Assembly (NCBI RefSeq): GCF_002215035.1
Contig: NZ_NKFP01000004.1
Location: 807,726 to 871,725 of the forward strand
Length of the DNA: 64,000 nucleotides
DNA from: Leptolyngbya ohadii IS1
GTDB taxonomy: Bacteria > Cyanobacteriota > Cyanobacteriia > Elainellales > Elainellaceae
Reading direction: 5' to 3'
This document shows, piece by piece, positions 9,516 to 17,930 of this stretch. The notes beneath the pieces are model-generated. The model searched no databases. It had not been told where the DNA came from and saw nothing but the letters and a program-made list of their open reading frames with translations. Position 1 is the stretch's first letter, and each line of letters begins with the position of its first letter. The translations under genes and the position numbers were made by a program.

Positions 9516-9747
9516 TAGACGAGTCTGCTGCAAGAGAACGGTATTCGTGTTCTAAAGCCAGTTCTAAACCCACTGGAAAGCGTTTTTTTCAAGGTGTTTG
9601 CCCGGACATTTGTTCCAGGTTTGTTGAACCATTTGTTAAAGCATTTGCCAAAACATCTGTCAAAACATTTTTTGTTAAAAGCGTTTGTCGAAGCAGTTAA
9701 TTAAACCCGATTAATCGAAAGCGGTTAATCAAAGCAATTTTTGCATC

Positions 9748-9785
9748 AAGCCGGGCTGTCTCTCAGAGGATACTCGGCTTTTTGA
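9748..9785 (+). terminator. Probable intrinsic terminator after psb34
   Basis: AAGCCG at 9748-9753 pairs with CGGCTT at 9775-9780, followed by a short T run. The loop is about 21 bases, longer than ideal. Between the psb34 stop and here lie loose repeats of the type AAAGCRNTTGYC. Confidence 0.5.
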
Positions 9786-9961
9786 TGTTAAGGGGCTGAC
9801 GCAGGGATTCTGAATCGCTTCGCCAATTAATTCCTCAAACCGAAATTCGATCGATTTTCACCCATTTTCCTGCCATTTCCTGCTGCGGCTATCCTGAGCA
9901 AAGCGCTAAAACTGTGAATAGGGAAGATAAACCAACGGCGGGTGCGATCGGAATTCCCTTT

Positions 9962-12262
9962 ATGACAGAAATTCCCTACCGGACAATTCTTGGACTCAAT
10001 CAGCAGACCTACCAGCGATTGAAAGTGGCATTAAGCCTGAAGCTGCGGCGGCAGGTCTTTATTGCGGTGTGCGATGATTTGCCTCTGCGCGATCGGTTGG
10101 CGGCTCAGTTGCAGGCAGACCTCAGCAAAACCAGCGGACAACTTGGGACTTCTTCCACGACGGCGGCAGAGCGTACCTATCCGCGTATTGTCAGTCTGCA
10201 TCTGGACTCAAACGATCCCAGCCCGATCGGTCAGGTTGCCCAGTGGCTACAGCAGTTTCCCCCACCCCGGCGAGGCAGTTGGCGTGCCCCCTTGCCAGTC
10301 TTCCAGATTTTAGGGACAGAGAAACTTACAAGACAGCCTGCCAGCGTTCAGCGAATCTTCCTCACCCACCTTCAGGGGATTGAGCGAAATCTGCGCTGGG
10401 TGGAGTCCGGGATTATTCTGTGGATGACGCACCCCTGGTATCAAACACTGCCGGAATCGGTGCCGGAGTTCTGGGAATGTCGGACGGGTATCTTTGAATT
10501 TACGGGCGATCCCACGCCGCTGAATGCCATCCTACCGGAGCGAATTTCCCTCGCCCAATCCTCTGCAATTTCCTTAACCAAACCCGTTCAGGAGAGCCTG
10601 CCTCAGGCAGATTCCGCCCCAACTACGGCAGACCCTCCCACCCGCGAATCTTCTGAAAGTCCGATCGACGACTCCGAAACTCCGCAGCCGAAAAACCAGA
10701 CGATCGCCAGCAGCATTACAGCAACTCCCAATCCCTGGCTCACCCTGGTGGAGGATCTGACCCAGATCTACGAAGCCGAGGAAAGCGCTGCCCTACCGTC
10801 TGAGGCACTGGAAACGGCTATCCTTCCTGCTGATTGGACCGTCACGCAAATCGTCTCTGAGAGTTCTGCCCCCGCTCCTACGATCGCCAACTTAACTGAT
10901 CATGCAGCCGATCAAGCCACCGAAACGAATGCTGTTCAAACTGCGTCCTCTGAAGTCACTGAAGTCACCGAAGAACAAGCCCTAATCGCCCAACTGCTCA
11001 ATCGTCCCTGGCAGGCAGAAACCTTGCTTCAGCAGATTGAAACCTATCAGGAGCAGTCCGTTTCGCCGGAGGTGCTGGCAACCGCCTACCGCATTCTGGG
11101 CAATTTGTACTGCGATCGGATCGAACAGGGCGAGGAAACGGCTCCTCTGTTTGAACAGGCGATCGACGCCTATCATCAGTGCCTCATCTGGCTCCCGGAA
11201 GTTTCGCCGCTCTGGGTGGATGTGCTAAACGACCAGGGCAACCTCTACTGGATGCTGGGACGGCTGATGCAGCGGCAGACAGGGGCGATCGATCTGACGA
11301 AGGACTATCTGGAACAGAGTGTACAAACCTATCATCACGCCCTCAGTCGGATTCGGTTGCCCCAGCAGGAAGCCATTTATGCAATGGTGCAAAGTAACCT
11401 GGGCACAGCTTACGGAGATCTGGCGCGATATGGCAATCCTGCCCAACTGCTGCAACAGTCAATCAACGCCTATCAGGAGGCACTGCGCTACCGTTCGGCG
11501 GAATCCGATCCGCTTCGCTATGCCTCTACGCAGAATAATCTGGGGACGACCTACTGGAATCTGGCGCAGCATCAGCAGCCCCTCGATAATCTCAAGCGAT
11601 CGATCTCTGCCTACACAGAGGCACTGTCCCACTACAACCCGGAGGATGACCCGCTGAACTTTGCCATGATCCAGAACAACCTGGGCACCGCATTCTGGAA
11701 TTTGGCGCAGTATGAGCGTCCGCGAGATTGGCTGCTGCTGGCAGTTTCGGCATACCAGATCGCCCTGAAGCACCGCACGCTGTCCACTGCTCCTGCTGCC
11801 TGTGCTGCTACGCAAAACAACCTGGGCACCGCATTCTGGCATCTGGCAAACCACACCGACCCCCCCGCCGATCGCATGGAATATTTGCAAAAGGCAATCG
11901 GTTCCTATCAAGCGGCACTGGAGGCGATCGACCAAATGCAACAAGCCGCGCAGCTGGGAGTTATCTCCTTCGATGTTGCCGCGACCCACAATAACCAGGG
12001 ACTTGCCTACTATCAGCTCGCCACCGACCTTCAGCTTGGTTTAGCCGCGATCGATCAGCTCTCCCACCTCGAACAGGCATTGCATCACCATCTGCAAGCG
12101 ATCCATCGCTGGAATCAGCAGCCTGAACTGCGCCAAACCGCCATGACCTGCATCGTGCAAACTGTACGTGCCTGCTATAGCCAGCTTGGACTGGAAGGAC
12201 AGAATCAGGCGCTTTCCAGGATTCCTGCGGCGTTGCTGCCGGAGATTTTGCCGAAGCTGTAG
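9962..12262 (+). CDS. TPR-repeat protein, cyanobacterial, unknown function
   Basis: 766 residues. The N-terminal ~200 residues (MTEIPYRTILGLNQQTYQRL) look like a folded domain of unknown type. A Pro/Ser/Thr/Glu-rich linker follows, then five or more TPR-like units marked by recurring NNLGTA[FY]W-LA at about 47-residue spacing. TPR arrays bind other proteins, so a scaffold role is likely. No signal peptide or membrane helix is seen. ATG 9962 is chosen because it opens the conserved-looking segment; an in-frame GTG at 9914 would add 16 residues of low-complexity sequence. Confidence 0.8.
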   Translation: MTEIPYRTILGLNQQTYQRLKVALSLKLRRQVFIAVCDDLPLRDRLAAQLQADLSKTSGQLGTSSTTAAERTYPRIVSLHLDSNDPSPIGQVAQWLQQFPPPRRGSWRAPLPVFQILGTEKLTRQPASVQRIFLTHLQGIERNLRWVESGIILWMTHPWYQTLPESVPEFWECRTGIFEFTGDPTPLNAILPERISLAQSSAISLTKPVQESLPQADSAPTTADPPTRESSESPIDDSETPQPKNQTIASSITATPNPWLTLVEDLTQIYEAEESAALPSEALETAILPADWTVTQIVSESSAPAPTIANLTDHAADQATETNAVQTASSEVTEVTEEQALIAQLLNRPWQAETLLQQIETYQEQSVSPEVLATAYRILGNLYCDRIEQGEETAPLFEQAIDAYHQCLIWLPEVSPLWVDVLNDQGNLYWMLGRLMQRQTGAIDLTKDYLEQSVQTYHHALSRIRLPQQEAIYAMVQSNLGTAYGDLARYGNPAQLLQQSINAYQEALRYRSAESDPLRYASTQNNLGTTYWNLAQHQQPLDNLKRSISAYTEALSHYNPEDDPLNFAMIQNNLGTAFWNLAQYERPRDWLLLAVSAYQIALKHRTLSTAPAACAATQNNLGTAFWHLANHTDPPADRMEYLQKAIGSYQAALEAIDQMQQAAQLGVISFDVAATHNNQGLAYYQLATDLQLGLAAIDQLSHLEQALHHHLQAIHRWNQQPELRQTAMTCIVQTVRACYSQLGLEGQNQALSRIPAALLPEILPKL

Positions 12263-12266
12263 CGGG

Positions 12267-12313
12267 TGAGGGGAGTGGGGAGCAGGTAGCAAGGGAGCAG
12301 GGGAGCAGGGAGA
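12267..12313. repeat. Short G-rich tandem tract
   Basis: Repeated GGGAGCAG/GGGGAGTG units in the gap between the convergent TPR and cobW genes, similar to the tract at 1100-1210. Confidence 0.65.
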
Positions 12314-12449
12314 TAGAAAAATTGCTTGTGTAGAAAAGTCTATGCAGCTCAAAGTCCCTCGCCCACCCAAAATGGTGACAAGTGGGAGAGGGATTTAGGG
12401 TGAGGGCGAAGCCTCGCGTCGAAAATTTCTTGAGCGGTCTACCTCCTCT

Positions 12450-13514
12450 CTAGACAGTCATCGGAGTAAGGGCTTCCTCAATCTGCCGCTGCTCGATCGC
12501 CCGACCAATAAACACTAATTTGGTTTGGCGGAGTTCTTCTGGCTGCCAGGGACGATCGTAGAAGGTGTCAAATCGATCGCCTACACCTTGCAGGACGAGA
12601 CGCATCGCTTTATTCGGGACAGCGACGAAGCCTTTAATTCGGTAGATTTCCTGCTGCTGCACGAGTTTTCTGAGCCGATCGATCAGCTGAGCGGGATCGA
12701 AGGCGCGATCGAGGATGACCTGAACGGAGGTAATGTCGTCGTCGTGGTCATGGTCTTCTTCGTGGTCGTGATGACTGGGGCGATTCTCCAGATCGGATTC
12801 CACTGCCGCATTAAAGCCGAGCAGCAGATTGGCACTCACCTGTCCCTGATGGCAGGGCACGATCTTAACACCGGGGGAAAGCTTCTGCTGAAGCCACGTC
12901 TGGACTTTTTCCTGGTTGGCAGCATCAACGCGATCGGCTTTTGTCAGAAGTACCAGGTCGGCACAGGCAAGCTGATCTTCAAACAGTTCTTCGATCGGCG
13001 TTTCGTGTTCCAGGGTGTCGTCTGCTTCTCGCTGTGCCAACAGTGCCTCCAGATCGCCCACCATTTGTCCCTTTGCCAGGGCTTCACAGTCTACCACCGT
13101 AATTACCCCGTCTACCGTTGCGCCAGTCCGAATTTCGGGCCAGCGGAATGCCTGCACCAGCGGTTTGGGCAGGGCTAAGCCGGAGGTTTCGATCAAAATA
13201 CAGTCGAGCTGATCGCGCCGCTTTAAAAGCTCCTGCATCGTAGGCAGAAATTCCTCCTGGACGGTGCAGCAGAGACAGCCGTTCGTGAGTTCCACAATAT
13301 TAGAAGTCTCGTTAGCAGTCTCGTTCGATGCTTCCTCATCCTCTGGACAAACCTGGCAGGAGCGCAGCAAATCGCCATCGATGCCCACCTCGCCAAATTC
13401 GTTGACCAGAACGGCAATCCGCCGCCCCTCGTTGTTTTGCAGTAAATGCCGGATCAGCGTGGTCTTGCCCGCGCCCAAAAATCCGGTGACGACGGTGACA
13501 GGAATTTTATGCAT
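12450..13514 (-). CDS. cobW: CobW-family metal-chaperone GTPase (B12 operon)
   Basis: 354 residues of the COG0523/CobW G3E GTPase family. Visible are the Walker A GFLGAGKTT, the NEFG and ETSG motifs, the metal-binding CLCC motif and the TKAD guanine-specificity motif. A His/Asp-rich stretch (HHDHEEDHDHDDD, about residues 243-256) precedes the C-terminal domain. These proteins deliver metal ions; with an upstream B12 riboswitch and cbtB, cobalt for cobalamin is the likely metal. A CAGGAG ribosome binding site lies before ATG 13514. It is third in the operon, 69 bases after the preceding gene. Confidence 0.88.
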   Translation of the reverse strand: MHKIPVTVVTGFLGAGKTTLIRHLLQNNEGRRIAVLVNEFGEVGIDGDLLRSCQVCPEDEEASNETANETSNIVELTNGCLCCTVQEEFLPTMQELLKRRDQLDCILIETSGLALPKPLVQAFRWPEIRTGATVDGVITVVDCEALAKGQMVGDLEALLAQREADDTLEHETPIEELFEDQLACADLVLLTKADRVDAANQEKVQTWLQQKLSPGVKIVPCHQGQVSANLLLGFNAAVESDLENRPSHHDHEEDHDHDDDITSVQVILDRAFDPAQLIDRLRKLVQQQEIYRIKGFVAVPNKAMRLVLQGVGDRFDTFYDRPWQPEELRQTKLVFIGRAIEQRQIEEALTPMTV

Positions 13515-13583
13515 CGTTGAATCTCCTGAATCTCTAAAGTGCTGAATTAAAGGGCGGAATTAGGGTGCTGAATGTCTAAGAAT

Positions 13584-14852
13584 TCAAAACCTGCCTGGAT
13601 TGGGCTTGAGAAAACCTTTGAAGCGCCGCGAACCCCGCTTCATTCTGCCTGCCCCAAAGCCGATCGCCATTCCGATCGCCACGATCGCCGTCATGTAGCC
13701 CAGCGTTTTGAGCCGGACGGACATTGGAGGGGCAATGCCTTCAACTTCGATCGCCTGCGTTAAGGTCACAGGTTTGGAACTGGTTGGGGAAAGAGCTTCA
13801 ATCTGAATTTGGTGGGGCGCACCGTCAAAAAACTGCTGCTGCCAGGTAAAGATGCCGCTGGCGTTAGGTTTGCCTGCGATCGCCAGAACCGTTGCTCCAT
13901 GCTCGGCGTCCTTTGCCTTCAGCTGAAAGGTGACATCCTGAATTGGCTGATTGGTGCGGGTGTCCATCAATCGTGCTGAAAGATCTGCCAGTTTGCCGAC
14001 GGTGGCGATCGTATCCCCCAGGTATTCCAGTTTGAGCGACCCGACCTCAGCCGTGGTGCGGCTCAAATTCTGGTTCAAAGAACGCTCTGCGTGGGATTGG
14101 GCTGCTTGCTCTGCGCTCAGGTTAACCGCCAGCAATGCCACGATCGCCGCCACTGCCGCCCCGGAAAGCAGCAGACGCACTGACTGGGCAAGTTCCTGGG
14201 AGTCCTCCCGTTTCTGAGGCTGTCTGGCAATCACCCAACCGCCCACCAGTCCCAGCAGCAGCAGAATTACCGCCAGGGTTGCCGCATTGCGATACTTCAC
14301 CGGGTTTTCCGGCACGTTCAGCACAAAGGTTTGGGTAACGGGGGCATCCATTCCTGGCGCGGTAGCGGTGGCTTGCAGGCGATAGGCTCCCCGAATCGGC
14401 AGAATCGTTTCCAGTTCCAGGGTATCTTCCGCAGACTTCAGCTCCGCATTTAGCAGCGTTGTCCCTTCCACGATCGGGAAATCTGTCGTTAGCCAGGGAT
14501 TAGTGGGCGGCGTGTTTAGCGTGATCTGCCACTGTGCCTGCTGTATGGGCGTTTTTTGACGATCGACTGCCTCTAGCTTCAGCCGGACGGGCTGCTGAGC
14601 CGGAATGATGCCGCTGAGGGGAGGCTGTGCGGCAAGCTGAAGCTGAACCTGACCCGCGATCGCCCCATTGGATGAGCGAGACGGATTGAACGGGTTAGGC
14701 TGCCCTCCCCCCGACTGGACTGCCTCCATCGGAGCATCGATCGGAATATCCTGATGCTCATGTCCCAGGTGAGCCTGCGCCGGAATGCTCAATGCCAAAA
14801 CGCTCACCAGGCTGAGTAAGCCCATGAGCCACTGTCGCGATGAAATTGCCAT
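13584..14852 (-). CDS. Membrane protein with Ig-like segments in B12-controlled operon
   Basis: 422 residues, family not recognised. A signal peptide (about 1-27) is followed at once by HLGHEH, a likely metal-binding patch. An extracytoplasmic beta-rich segment (about 65-180) follows, then two membrane helices (about 189-209 and 225-246), a second beta-rich segment (about 268-375, YRLQ/ITLN-style Ig-like strands) and a final helix (383-402) with a basic tail. It lies between cbtB and cobW behind a cobalamin riboswitch, where other bacteria have cbtA; it shows no likeness to the five-helix CbtA. A role in cobalt binding or uptake at the envelope is inferred from context. ATG 14852 is chosen because it opens the signal peptide. 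Confidence 0.7.
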   Translation of the reverse strand: MAISSRQWLMGLLSLVSVLALSIPAQAHLGHEHQDIPIDAPMEAVQSGGGQPNPFNPSRSSNGAIAGQVQLQLAAQPPLSGIIPAQQPVRLKLEAVDRQKTPIQQAQWQITLNTPPTNPWLTTDFPIVEGTTLLNAELKSAEDTLELETILPIRGAYRLQATATAPGMDAPVTQTFVLNVPENPVKYRNAATLAVILLLLGLVGGWVIARQPQKREDSQELAQSVRLLLSGAAVAAIVALLAVNLSAEQAAQSHAERSLNQNLSRTTAEVGSLKLEYLGDTIATVGKLADLSARLMDTRTNQPIQDVTFQLKAKDAEHGATVLAIAGKPNASGIFTWQQQFFDGAPHQIQIEALSPTSSKPVTLTQAIEVEGIAPPMSVRLKTLGYMTAIVAIGMAIGFGAGRMKRGSRRFKGFLKPNPGRF

Positions 14853-14904
14853 TGCTCTTAGGTTTTGCGTAATCTCAATCCTGACCCAATCCTGACCCCA
14901 ATCC

Positions 14905-15105
14905 CTAGTGACAGCCAACGCCTAGCGTGGAGTGGCGGGTTTCGTGCAGGGCATTGTGAGCGGGGGCATAGCTGCTGAAGTAGACCGTCCAGAGCGTCGT
15001 TGCCGTCAGCAGGAGAAAGAGCGTACACTGAACCGGAACTGAAAGGGTGAGCTTAGCCGTGCGTTGCAGGAGAGCTTGGGTTGAATTCTGAGTTGCAGTC
15101 GTCAT
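14905..15105 (-). CDS. cbtB: Cobalt transporter subunit CbtB-like protein
   Basis: 66 residues: one membrane helix (PVQCTLFLLLTATTLWTVYF) followed by a His-rich tail, HNALHETRHSTLGVGCH. This is the CbtB layout: single helix, then His ligands at the C-terminus. CbtB is a predicted subunit of a B12-repressed cobalt transporter whose large subunit is CbtA; no cbtA is seen here. A GAGG ribosome binding site is about 6 bases upstream, and the start lies just past the cobalamin riboswitch, making this the first gene of a three-gene operon. Confidence 0.85.
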   Translation of the reverse strand: MTTATQNSTQALLQRTAKLTLSVPVQCTLFLLLTATTLWTVYFSSYAPAHNALHETRHSTLGVGCH

Positions 15106-15137
15106 CTGTACCTCGCAGATTGCATGAGCGATTTCTG

Positions 15138-15296
15138 AGCGTCGGTGGGCATCCTGACTTAGAGCTTGGGGCAGAACGGACGAGACCGGCGGTTCATGTT
15201 TCCGCTCCTAATCTTCCTGATCTGCTCGTGACCTGCTCATTACAGTTGCGGGACAGTGCTGGACTTGCACCAGACTTTCCCCGGTTTCTAGACGCT
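15138..15296 (-). ncRNA. Cobalamin (adenosylcobalamin-type) riboswitch
   Basis: Read on the minus strand the region contains GGTGCAAGTCC, CACTGTCCCGCAACTGTAAT (the B12 box) and AAGTCAGGATGCC, all hallmarks of the cobalamin riboswitch in the correct order. A closing P1 helix is visible: AGCGTC at the 5' end pairs with GACGCT at the 3' end. It sits directly before cbtB, leaving about 30 bases for the expression platform around the ribosome binding site. B12 binding is expected to switch the operon off. Confidence 0.92.
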
Positions 15297-15528
15297 TTTA
15301 GTAATGTTGAAACTTAAGTTGAAATCCAAATTAGAATCCAGAACTCAAGCAAAGCGCCTGTCCACCTCCGACGGCTGCTCCCCGTCAGAACCAACGAATT
15401 GAATCGTCCCCCCACCCTACCACAGATGGCGTTCACTATCCGTTAAACTGTTGATTCAGAGAGTGCGGCTAGAGGCTAAGTCCTCCCCTGCCTCTAACTG
15501 TTACTGCACCTCAATTGCACCTCAATTC

Positions 15529-15960
15529 ATGTCCATGAAGCGCGATCGGATTTTATTGATTGAAGATAATCTTTACAATCGCGAGCTGATGCGAGACTAT
15601 CTGCAAACCTGCCTCAATCTCAATGTTTTGGCGGTTGCAGACGGTAGGGAGGCACTTGCCAACCTCTCCGACTTTCAGCCTGATCTGATCCTGCTTGACC
15701 TGAAGCTGCCACACCTGGACGGATTTGCAGTGCTAGAAGAGCTGAACCGCCGATCGCTTCAGATTCCCGTTTTTGTCATTACAGCCTGTACGCAATCAGC
15801 CGATAGGGAGCGGGCAATGAGCCTGGGGGCAGTACGCTACTTTGTAAAACCCACCTGTCTCAAGGAAATCTGTCAGGCGATCGAGATAATTCTGGAATAT
15901 CCCCTCGCCTGTGAAGCCCCTATTTCTGCCTACCCCTACCGTATTCCTAAGCTGCGTTAG
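15529..15960 (+). CDS. Single-domain response regulator (REC)
   Basis: 143 residues containing only a CheY-like receiver domain: acidic pocket in LIEDN, phospho-acceptor Asp in LLDLKLPHLDG, conserved Thr in ITA and Lys in VKP. There is no output domain, so it would act by protein contact within a phosphorelay; no histidine kinase is adjacent. ATG 15529 (MSMKRDRILLIEDN) is chosen because the longer frame adds 26 residues with no receiver character. It converges with the next gene and overlaps it by 4 bases at the stop codons. Confidence 0.88.
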   Translation: MSMKRDRILLIEDNLYNRELMRDYLQTCLNLNVLAVADGREALANLSDFQPDLILLDLKLPHLDGFAVLEELNRRSLQIPVFVITACTQSADRERAMSLGAVRYFVKPTCLKEICQAIEIILEYPLACEAPISAYPYRIPKLR

Positions 15961-16163
15961 CTGTTGTTGGATTGCCCATTTCGACGCTCGTTTTGAATGG
16001 AGGAGGATAGGGCTTCGAGCTGCTGGCTCAGAGCTTGCAGAGAGCGTCCCGTTTCGAGGATCTGCTGTTCTAGCTGGGAATTGAGCAGCGTTGCTGTTTG
16101 CAGTTGAGTGAGCGATTGTTGGAGAACTTCTCTAGCTTGCGTGACAAACTCTTCCGGAGTCAT
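15957..16163 (-). CDS. Small coiled-coil hypothetical protein
   Basis: 68 residues, nearly all predicted alpha-helical with heptad-like Leu/Ala spacing (LQQSLTQLQTATLLNSQLEQ) and an Asn/Ser tail. Family not recognised. The stop overlaps that of the response regulator. No strong ribosome binding site is visible, so the gene is plausible rather than certain. Confidence 0.5.
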   Translation of the reverse strand: MTPEEFVTQAREVLQQSLTQLQTATLLNSQLEQQILETGRSLQALSQQLEALSSSIQNERRNGQSNNS

Positions 16164-16324
16164 ATTGGAATGCGACGGTAACCTTCAGGAACAAACGAGT
16201 TGGCAGAATAGCAGAATCACAGACGCAGCTATTGCCAAGTTCTTGCAGTCTAGCCCGTAGGTCGATCGCAGGAAATCGCGAAAAACCCACAACTGCAAAT
16301 AAATTTTCTGTAAACACGCTTTCC

Positions 16325-16370
16325 TGTGAACACATTAATTTGTGAACACATTAATCTGAACACATTAATC
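16325..16370. repeat. Three tandem copies of a 16-base TGTGAACACA repeat
   Basis: TGTGAACACATTAATT, TGTGAACACATTAATC and a 14-base truncated third copy. Each holds the small palindrome TGTGAACACA. They lie between the DivIVA-like gene's stop and the 68-residue gene on the same strand. Confidence 0.85.
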
Positions 16371-16412
16371 ATTGACTCAGTTTGGACAGAAGGCAAGCTT
16401 TAGCCGCAGAAA

Positions 16413-17123
16413 CTAGTAGCGGGGAGCAGGAGGAAAGCGATTTGCCGAATAGCTATCGCCACTCAGGGTTGAGGTACCGCCCGTAAGCTGCTGCCGCCCG
16501 TTGCGAACGACGCGCATCATTTCGTTAAGCTGCTGCTCCATGTCCCGCAGGACGCGATCGGCGTAGTCGTCGGCTCCCCGCTGAATTTCTTCACACTCTG
16601 CCAGAGCCATCCGCTGAAGGTCTTCGAGTTCCTGCTGGGCACGGCGACGCATTTGCTCGATGTCAGCGATCGTCTGCTGCTGCATTGCCTCACATTCCTG
16701 CTGCACCTGCTGCCGGATGCGCTGTGCTTCCATTTCTGCCTGTCGAATAATGCCCAGCTCGTCGAGAATCTGGGCGGCTCGCTGCTGGGCGCCAACAACA
16801 ATATCGTCTGCGTCCTGCTCTGCTTCCTGGAGGAGGGCTTCTCGTTGCAGCAGTAGATTGGTTGCCTCCTGGAAGGCTCCCGGCAAACTGAGGCGGATTA
16901 GATCGAGCTGGTCGAGCAACTGTTCTTCATCCACCAGCGTTCTGCGCGTCAGCGGAATTCGCGGACTGTCGAGAATAATTTCCTCCAGTCGGTTCAGTTC
17001 TCGCTGAACGTCTACTCCGTTGAGTCGTGCCCCTTCCCGTGCGCTGGGCTGGGGGCTTCCAGGGTGGCTACCGTTCTGGGTTCTGCGGTCTGGGCTGGGG
17101 CGATCGGAGTTTTGGCGAAGCAT
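16413..17123 (-). CDS. DivIVA-like coiled-coil protein
   Basis: 236 residues. After a disordered ~38-residue head comes [19 protein letters not shown] and a long charged coiled coil rich in Gln/Glu (about residues 85-215). This is the pattern of the cyanobacterial DivIVA-domain protein often found next to coaD, which is linked to cell division or shape. The start at ATG 17123 lies inside the 3' end of coaD, giving a 112-base overlap in another frame. Homologues as I recall them also begin MLRQ or MLHQ, which supports this start. Confidence 0.78.
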   Translation of the reverse strand: MLRQNSDRPSPDRRTQNGSHPGSPQPSAREGARLNGVDVQRELNRLEEIILDSPRIPLTRRTLVDEEQLLDQLDLIRLSLPGAFQEATNLLLQREALLQEAEQDADDIVVGAQQRAAQILDELGIIRQAEMEAQRIRQQVQQECEAMQQQTIADIEQMRRRAQQELEDLQRMALAECEEIQRGADDYADRVLRDMEQQLNEMMRVVRNGRQQLTGGTSTLSGDSYSANRFPPAPRY

Positions 17124-17584
17124 TGGTACAGATCCAGGGCGACAGGTGGGGGAACAAGATGATCAATGGGACCACCGAAGCGAGCAATTTCCTTAACAAC
17201 GCTGCTGCTGAGAAAACTATAGTCCGGGTCAGTGGTCAGAAAGACAGTTTCGATCTCAGAGGACAGGGTTTTGTTGGTGTGTGCCATTTGCAGTTCCATC
17301 TCAAAATCGGAGACTGCCCGCAACCCTCTCAGCAAAACCTGTGCCTGACGCATTCGGGCGTAGGTGACAGCTAAACCCTCGAAGTGATCTACTTCCAGGT
17401 TGGGCAAGTGCTGGGTCGATCGCCGGATTTGCTCAGTACGCTGCTCGACTGGAAAAAGGGGCGTTTTGTTGGGATTGCGAAACACCACCACAATCACCTG
17501 TTCAAAGAGCCGACAGCCCCGCTCAATGATGTCTAGATGACCGCGCGTAATCGGATCAAAACTGCCGGGGTAGATTGCAATCAC
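17012..17584 (-). CDS. coaD: Phosphopantetheine adenylyltransferase
   Basis: 190 residues. It makes dephospho-CoA from 4'-phosphopantetheine and ATP, the penultimate step of coenzyme A synthesis. The nucleotidyltransferase motif [15 protein letters not shown] opens the protein, and the C-terminal signature [13 protein letters not shown] is present. The enzyme core ends near LYQCF (about residue 155). The last ~35 residues are Pro/Ala/Thr-rich and are encoded by bases shared with the downstream DivIVA-like gene. The start is GTG (17584), in keeping with the conserved [11 protein letters not shown] beginning. Confidence 0.95.
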   Translation of the reverse strand: MIAIYPGSFDPITRGHLDIIERGCRLFEQVIVVVFRNPNKTPLFPVEQRTEQIRRSTQHLPNLEVDHFEGLAVTYARMRQAQVLLRGLRAVSDFEMELQMAHTNKTLSSEIETVFLTTDPDYSFLSSSVVKEIARFGGPIDHLVPPPVALDLYQCFAKTPIAPAQTAEPRTVATLEAPSPAHGKGHDSTE

Positions 17585-17930
17585 AGGTCACACAGGTCTT
17601 AAAAAAAGGACTCTTAAGTTAAGGAGGACAGTGAAAGGGCGACAGTACGGGAAATGCAGCCGTTCTCGATGCAGACAGTCGGACAGGATACAAACCTCCA
17701 GCACGGACGATTTCTAGCAGCGATCGGCGAACTTTCCTCTAGGCGATTATATCGGAGAGTTCTGGGATCATCACGGTCAATTTTGAAGGGCAATTTCGAG
17801 AGGTAGGGTTAAACGGGAATTTGTGCCGGAGGCGGATGCCTGTCAGGTTCGGCAGATCCCCGTGCGAAACCGCTGATACGAAACCGCTATGCCAAACCTC
17901 ACTTATGCCGACTATACCGACTATGCCGAG
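17585..17930. other. Intergenic region, no gene seen
   Basis: About 346 bases between the coaD start and the end of the hydrolase gene on the same strand. Short open frames here lack ribosome binding sites and family resemblance. Promoter of coaD expected; no specific element assigned. Confidence 0.4.
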
